A stretch of 64,000 bases of DNA from assembly GCF_963259705.1 (NCBI RefSeq), contig NC_081844.1, positions 20,073,715 to 20,137,714 of the forward strand, read 5' to 3'. The position numbers were made by a program, and so were the translations under genes. The stretch's first letter is position 1. Every line of letters begins with the position of its first letter. This document shows, piece by piece, positions 59,148-64,000 of this stretch. Source of the DNA: Myotis daubentonii. Its lineage: Eukaryota; Chordata; Mammalia; Chiroptera; Vespertilionidae. The notes below the pieces were generated by a model, which was not told the origin of the DNA, did no database searches, and worked only from the letters and a program-made list of their open reading frames with translations.

Positions 59148-60244
59148 GTCTAGGCAGAAGAACTTAGAAAGGTGGAAGGAAAATGTGTTTTCCACCCCCA
59201 CACGGTGCTTTGCTTTTCCTGGTATTAAGGGGTCCAATGGCATGGGAGCATCTTCAACTTCCTCATCAAAGGTCACAACACCCGCCTCTTCACTCTCATC
59301 ACTTCCCCTGAGATTCTACCCCTTCCCTGCCAATCAGACGTTGTCTCAAGTGCCTGCACCTTAACCTGAGCGAAACAAGGAAGAAAGGTGGCAAAACCGA
59401 TTTATAGGGAAAACCCACAGCTTTCTGTTTGCAGGGCCAGGACTAGTGCGAGGTGAGGAAGGCACTTGCCTTGGGTGCAACATGTAGAGGGGGCACGACA
59501 ATGTTACTGTTATCATCACCCGTTTCACAGCTCCATGGAGACTGAGGCAGAGGGGACATTGCTTGCCCAGAGTCCCACAGGGCGGCAGGGCTGTTCACAC
59601 ACAGCCTTGGCCTCTGACCCGCAGTGCGGGTCCCGAGTTGGCCCTAAAGTTTGGAGGCTGGCACAGCGCAGCTCAGAGAAGTCCTCTCCCCCAGGGCTGC
59701 GTCCTTGCACCTGGGCTCCTGGTCTGGGAGCGGCTCCTGCTCATGGGACGCACAGCTCCTGGTGGCTCCTCAGCAAGACCCTCCCACCCTGGTCCTGTGG
59801 CTGTGGAGTGGCTTTGAGCAGTCGAGGCAGAAGGATAGTCCTCCTCCGACACCTTCCATGGCAACCAGGGTCCCCTCTGACACAGCAGCAGGGACGCTAT
59901 GGGAGCTCCTGCTGGGTCACTACGGACAGTGACACCAAAGCCAGCCTCTTGGGTGAGACCCTGGCCCTGCCCACTCCCAGGCCACCATTCACCTCCCAGC
60001 CTCAGTTTCCCCAGCTGGGGACTGGACCAATGATGCTCTGCCTCTCAGGTCACAGTCCACAGGAACAAGAGGCTGGCATGCCCTAGGCTTTCCGTCACTG
60101 CAGCTGTCACCTTCAGGAACACAGGAGAAGGGCAGGGACTTACGATGGGGTGTCCTGTCCCACAGGAGCTCATGAATCAGCACCCAGCCCAGAAGGATCA
60201 AGCCCATAATATGGCAGAAACAACACACCTCATTTCTGGAAAAG

Positions 60245-60254
60245 GAAAGTGAAA
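60245..60254 (+). promoter_or_regulatory. ISRE/IRF-like motif, tetherin C
   Basis: GAAAGTGAAA, 150 bp before the ATG, conserved although the bases just upstream differ from A and B. Confidence 0.7.
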
Positions 60255-60403
60255 GCTAAACTGTCCTCTTCCTGCAGATGCCCCATTTTAGAACTTCTCA
60301 TTTGTTGGCCTAGATCACATGCTAATCAGGGGGCGGTTCCAGCACATAGAAAGTTCTAGCTTCCTTTCCTTTCTCACACCCAGGCTCCACTGCATCACTC
60401 TCG

Positions 60404-63192
60404 ATGGCACCCACTTCTCACCGCTACTCCCGACTGCCCACGGATGAAAATCCCAATAAACTGGAGGACCACAAGCTGCCAGTGTGGGTGGGTATCCTGC
60501 TGGGCCTACTGGTGGTCGGTCTGTTTGTGGTGGTAGTGGTTTTGGCTGCCAAGGCCAATAGCCCAGCTTGCAAGGATGGCCTCCCGGCTGAGCAGGAGTG
60601 TCGAAACATCACCCACCCCCTGGAGCAGGAGCTGACCCGGGCCCAGGAAGTCTTACGGGGGACCGAGGCCCAAGCTGCCACTTGCAACCAGACTGTGGTA
60701 AGTCACTGCCCCTTCCTGAGAGGGCCCTGTGCTTGGGGGACCCCCAGGGTCTGGGTGCTTGGGGACCCCAGGGTCTAGGTGGAGATCTAGATAGACCTTG
60801 AAATGGCCCCTAGGCCCCCACATGGGGAGCCTGAATTTCCCCACCAGGGTTTTGGGGAGCTCTAAACTCTCTCTGGGGTGCCAGTGTGGGACCCCAGAGC
60901 ACCCAAATAAAGGGCCTCAGTATCCCCAGTATGATGTGGGTGAATCTCCAAACTCAAGGACATTGGTCTAGGGCAGTGGTCGGCAAACTCATTAGTCAAC
61001 AGAGCCAAATATCAACAGTACAATGATTGAAATTTCTTTTGAGAGCCAAATTTTTTAAACTTAAACTATATAGGTAGGTACATTGTTATTAATTAGGGTA
61101 CTCCTAAGGCTTAGGAAGAGCCACACTCAAGGGGCCAAAGATCCGCATGTGGCTCATGAACCGCAGTTTGCCAGCCATGGGTCTAGGACAGCGGGGAACT
61201 CCCCTTGGGCACAGTCTTAGGGAAGCAGAAATCCCCTCTGGGGGTTGGGATGGGGAACCCACCAGACTCTGAAGAAGGCAGGGGCTTTTTTATTTCATTT
61301 TTATTTTTAGTTTTTATGTATTGATTTTAGGAGAGAGGAAGGGAGAGAGCAAGAGGAACATTGATTTGTTGTTCCACTTATTGATGCATTGATGGGTTGA
61401 TTCTCAGTATGTGCCCTGATCAGGGATTGAACCCACAACCTTGGCATATTGGGATCACATCTAACCAACTGACCTACCAGGGCAAGGCAGGGGCTCTTGG
61501 TACTTCCACTGCATCCCGGAAAGGCAGCATTTAACTGGGGTCTTGATGTGGGGGACCTTGAAATTCCCACTGGACATCTAAATTGGGTTCAGAAATTCCA
61601 CAGTGTTCTGGGTTGCAGGGGACGTCTAACTCTTCTTGGACAATCGCCCGGGGGATCTGGACATTTCTCCTAGGCTTTGGGCAAAGAAAGCCTCCAAATT
61701 CCTAAATGGTGGGAGGGCGGGATTGAAGCTCCCATTTTGAGGATCACACCCTGGGGGGCTGGAGACAGGTTCAGAGAGGGTTGGCAGGAATCCTGAAAGG
61801 GGTTTGGGCCTGAGCCCCTCTGACTCCAGGGCCTGGTGAGGGGGTCAGGGCCCAGGGACAGCAGCCAAGCCCACCAGGGACAAGAACCCCAGTTTGCAAC
61901 ACCCTTACTCTTCCCGGCATCCCAGGAGACCCTGAGGATTTCCCTGGAAGAGGAGAAGGCTGCGGGCCACAAGCAACAGGAGCTGGTGCAGAAGCTTCAA
62001 GGTGAGAAAAGCACAGTCCCGGTTGCAGTCAGAGAGTTTGCAGGAGCAGGTCAGGTATTGAAGAGAAGGGATGGGGAGGGCCTCTGGCTTGGGGTCCCAG
62101 GTACAGGACCAAAGCCAGTGGAAGTAGAAGGGGCGGGCAAGCCAGACTTCCAAAGTGCACTCGCTCCAATGGAAGCGGGCTAGAGGCGGGGTCCTGTCCG
62201 GGGGTGGGGCCAGTTGAGGGGAGTGGCTACGGTGCAGACACACTCTCTGTGCCTCCTTAGAGGAGATCAAGACTTTGAATCAGTCGCTGCGGGAAAAATC
62301 CGCGGATCTGGAGAAGAAATCCGGGGAGCTGGAGGAGAAATCCGCGGATCTGGAGAAGAAATCCGGGGATCTGGAGAAGAAATCCGCGGATCTGGAGAAG
62401 AAATCTGGGGATCTGGAGAAGAAATCCGCGGATCTGAAGAAGAAATCCGCGGATCTGCAGAAGAAATCCGCGGATCTGGAGAAGAAATCAGCGGATCTGG
62501 AGAAGAAATCCGCGGAGCTGGAGCAACTAAGGTCAGGACACCCACCCACCCCAGGCCTCGCCCCTGCCTCCTTCCAACCCCAAGACCTAGGATCCCCTTT
62601 GACTCCGAAAATTCCCATTGCCCTGGGGACAAAGTTGGAGCCCAGCCTTGTCCCTCCAGTCACCCAACTCTGAGTGGCAACCGGCCACTCCCCTGCCCAG
62701 TGACCTGGTGGGGAAGGAGAAGAGATTTTGAGGGGCTTCGAGCCCAGCACCAGTGCAGCCAGACCTGGCAGCCTCCTGAGGTGTCCCCATCTCCTCCTCA
62801 GAAAAGAGAATGAGGCCTTGGTCTTCGGCAAGTGCCCCCCCGACTCCGGGGTCAGCGTCCTTCTCTCTGTGACCGCTGTAATCCTGTTCCTGAGCACTCT
62901 GGCTGTGGTGGTGGTCTGTTGTCCCAGGAAACCTGCAGGTGAGGAGGGGGCTGGAGAGGGCTGGGAGGAGGTAGGGACAGCCAGGGTCTGAGGTGGTGGC
63001 CTGCCTGGGGGAGGGGGCTGGGCGCTGGGGAGAGGAATCGCAGTGTGGAGCTGTGGGGCAGAAATAGAACAGTGGGGACCAGCTATGTTCTCCTATGCAT
63101 CCTGTCTATTGACTGTGACTGTTCCCTTCCTATTAGGGAAAGCTCATTCTAACCTGGCTGAGAGCTGTACGCACAGGGCCAATGGGAATTAA
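60404..63192 (+). CDS. BST2: Tetherin (BST2) copy C with 11-heptad coiled coil
   Basis: Exons 60404-60697, 61926-62001, 62261-62531, 62802-62938 and 63137-63192, GT-AG throughout; 277 residues, no internal stop. Cytosolic YSRL motif at residues 8-11, transmembrane helix about 27-49, three ectodomain cysteines (56, 66, 94) and glycosylation sites in CRNIT and CNQT, all as in ordinary tetherin. Eleven heptads follow EEIKTLNQSLRE. Exon 4 gives CPPDSGVS then about 25 hydrophobic residues, CCPRKPAG, and exon 5 adds a polar tail to the stop at 63190-63192; A and B stop earlier because their exon 5 lacks four bases here. The tail argues for a transmembrane end, but an alternative splice could give a GPI signal. 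This is the most conventional copy. Confidence 0.9.
60974..61180 (+). mobile_element. Non-autonomous hAT in tetherin C intron 1
   Basis: Counterpart of 13606 and 39889; flanked by GTCTAGGG (60966-60973) and GTCTAGGA (61181-61188). Confidence 0.87.
61286..61483 (-). mobile_element. tRNA-derived SINE in tetherin C intron 1
   Basis: Counterpart of 13923; duplication AAGGCAGGGGCT at 61274-61285 and 61484-61495. Confidence 0.9.
62296..62526 (+). repeat. 21-bp coding minisatellite: 11 heptads (copy C)
   Basis: Eleven KSxxLxx units, mostly KSADLEK alternating with KSGDLEK, ending KSAELEQ and a final Leu before the donor site. Open in frame. Confidence 0.96.
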
Positions 63193-63299
63193 CCTCAGAA
63201 TGCAGTTCATGCTCCTTTTCCGAGAGTTTCCTGTCATCTTGGAAAGATAACAACCTGGTCCCAGTGGCGCTCTCTCCCAATCGGCTGGCAATCTATCCT

Positions 63300-63305
63300 A
63301 ATAAA
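63300..63305 (+). terminator. Poly(A) signal, tetherin C
   Basis: AATAAACTTTCATAGG context as in A and B, 108 bp after the stop. 63306-64000 after it is 3' flank without a gene. Confidence 0.8.
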
Positions 63306-64000
63306 CTTTCATAGGATTAAACCCTGTCTCTGCTTAATAATTGATTCAAGGACTGACAGGCATCCAGGCCCATCTGTGTCGGGTTCAGAGGGAGGGTCCA
63401 GGCAGGAGTGGGTGAGGCTCATGGAGGGGTTGGGGCGAGTTCTGTCTGACTAGGCCTTGTTGTCTCTTAGGCCACCACCTGGACTGGCCTGTTTCCCGCT
63501 GGGTTTCCCTGACCTGGCAGTTCTGAGGGGCAACATGGCTGTGGGCAGGGGACGGTTAGGGGGAGGTCGGGGGCCAAGTGGAAGGGGGTGGTTCATGGGG
63601 CAGCCTTAGAGGTGGGGAAGCATCAAAGTTGGCCCAAGGCCGTCGGCCCCCCACCCCCCACCTCCAAGCTGGGCAGGTCATGAAGTGGGAGGGGGCATCT
63701 GTTCTGTGCTGTCATGGTTTCGGGAAGGTAACTTCCTCTGGGGTCTTTGGTTTCCACAAAATAAGCATCCCCTTTGTGGGAAGGAACTTACTCTGTAGTT
63801 CCTGGAGGATCACTGTGTCAGTCCCAAGCACCTGGGACCCCGTGATGTCCACACCAGCCTCCTTGCTCCAGAATGTTCCCAGAAACCCACAGGGTTGGGT
63901 CAGGTACCACCCCACTGCCTACCCAGCCAACTTTTCTGATGGATTCACCCTAAAGGACTGTCCACCCTTCCCCACCCCCATCGGTGCTCACTCAGTGCTC

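Overview
This window is vertebrate nuclear DNA from a bat, most likely a vesper bat (Vespertilionidae). The evidence is dozens of tRNA-derived Ves-type SINEs, HeliBat-type Helitrons (TC...CTAG ends, inserted between A and T), several hAT elements with 8-bp target duplications, and HAL1 half-LINEs that carry ORF1 but no ORF2. Host genes have short exons with GT-AG introns. There are no bacterial genes, and most long open frames are repeats or chance.

The core of the window is a head-to-tail array of three copies of BST2 (tetherin), the interferon-induced protein that holds budding enveloped virions on the cell surface. Unit A spans 6754-18893, unit B 31679-44429, and unit C 44430 to beyond the window end. 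Each copy has five exons with the same intron phases, an ISRE-like motif upstream and an AATAAA downstream. Exon 3 encodes the middle of the ectodomain coiled coil and has been rebuilt as a 21-bp (seven-residue) tandem array: 58 heptads in A, 20 in B and 11 in C, where the human protein as I know it has about one comparable heptad. A and C are open (589 and 277 predicted residues). B has an exon 3 nonsense codon and a second stop in exon 4. A has also lost the first of the three conserved ectodomain cysteines.

Region by region: 1-6759 is the 3' part of an old betaretrovirus-like ERV, broken by two HAL1 insertions. 6754-18893 is tetherin unit A. 18894-31678 is the same ERV again, with both LTRs, broken by SINEs, a hAT element, a solo LTR, a U6-L1 chimera and a Helitron carrying foreign DNA. 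31679-44429 is tetherin unit B. 44430-64000 is tetherin unit C, into which an 8.3-kb insertion (47778-56103) has landed. That insertion joins an ENOPH1 retrocopy to a HAL1 and was itself hit by a young gammaretrovirus-like provirus on the minus strand.

The shared and private insertions serve as history markers. The old ERV lies left of A and left of B, but its site is empty at the B/C junction. A Helitron is shared by B and C and its site is empty in A. Exon 1 groups A with B, whereas exons 2 and 4 group B with C. The array is therefore a mosaic made by unequal crossing-over and/or gene conversion. All coordinates and splice sites are my own reading of the bases; there was no alignment or transcript support. 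Family names rest on recognised termini, motifs and protein similarity.
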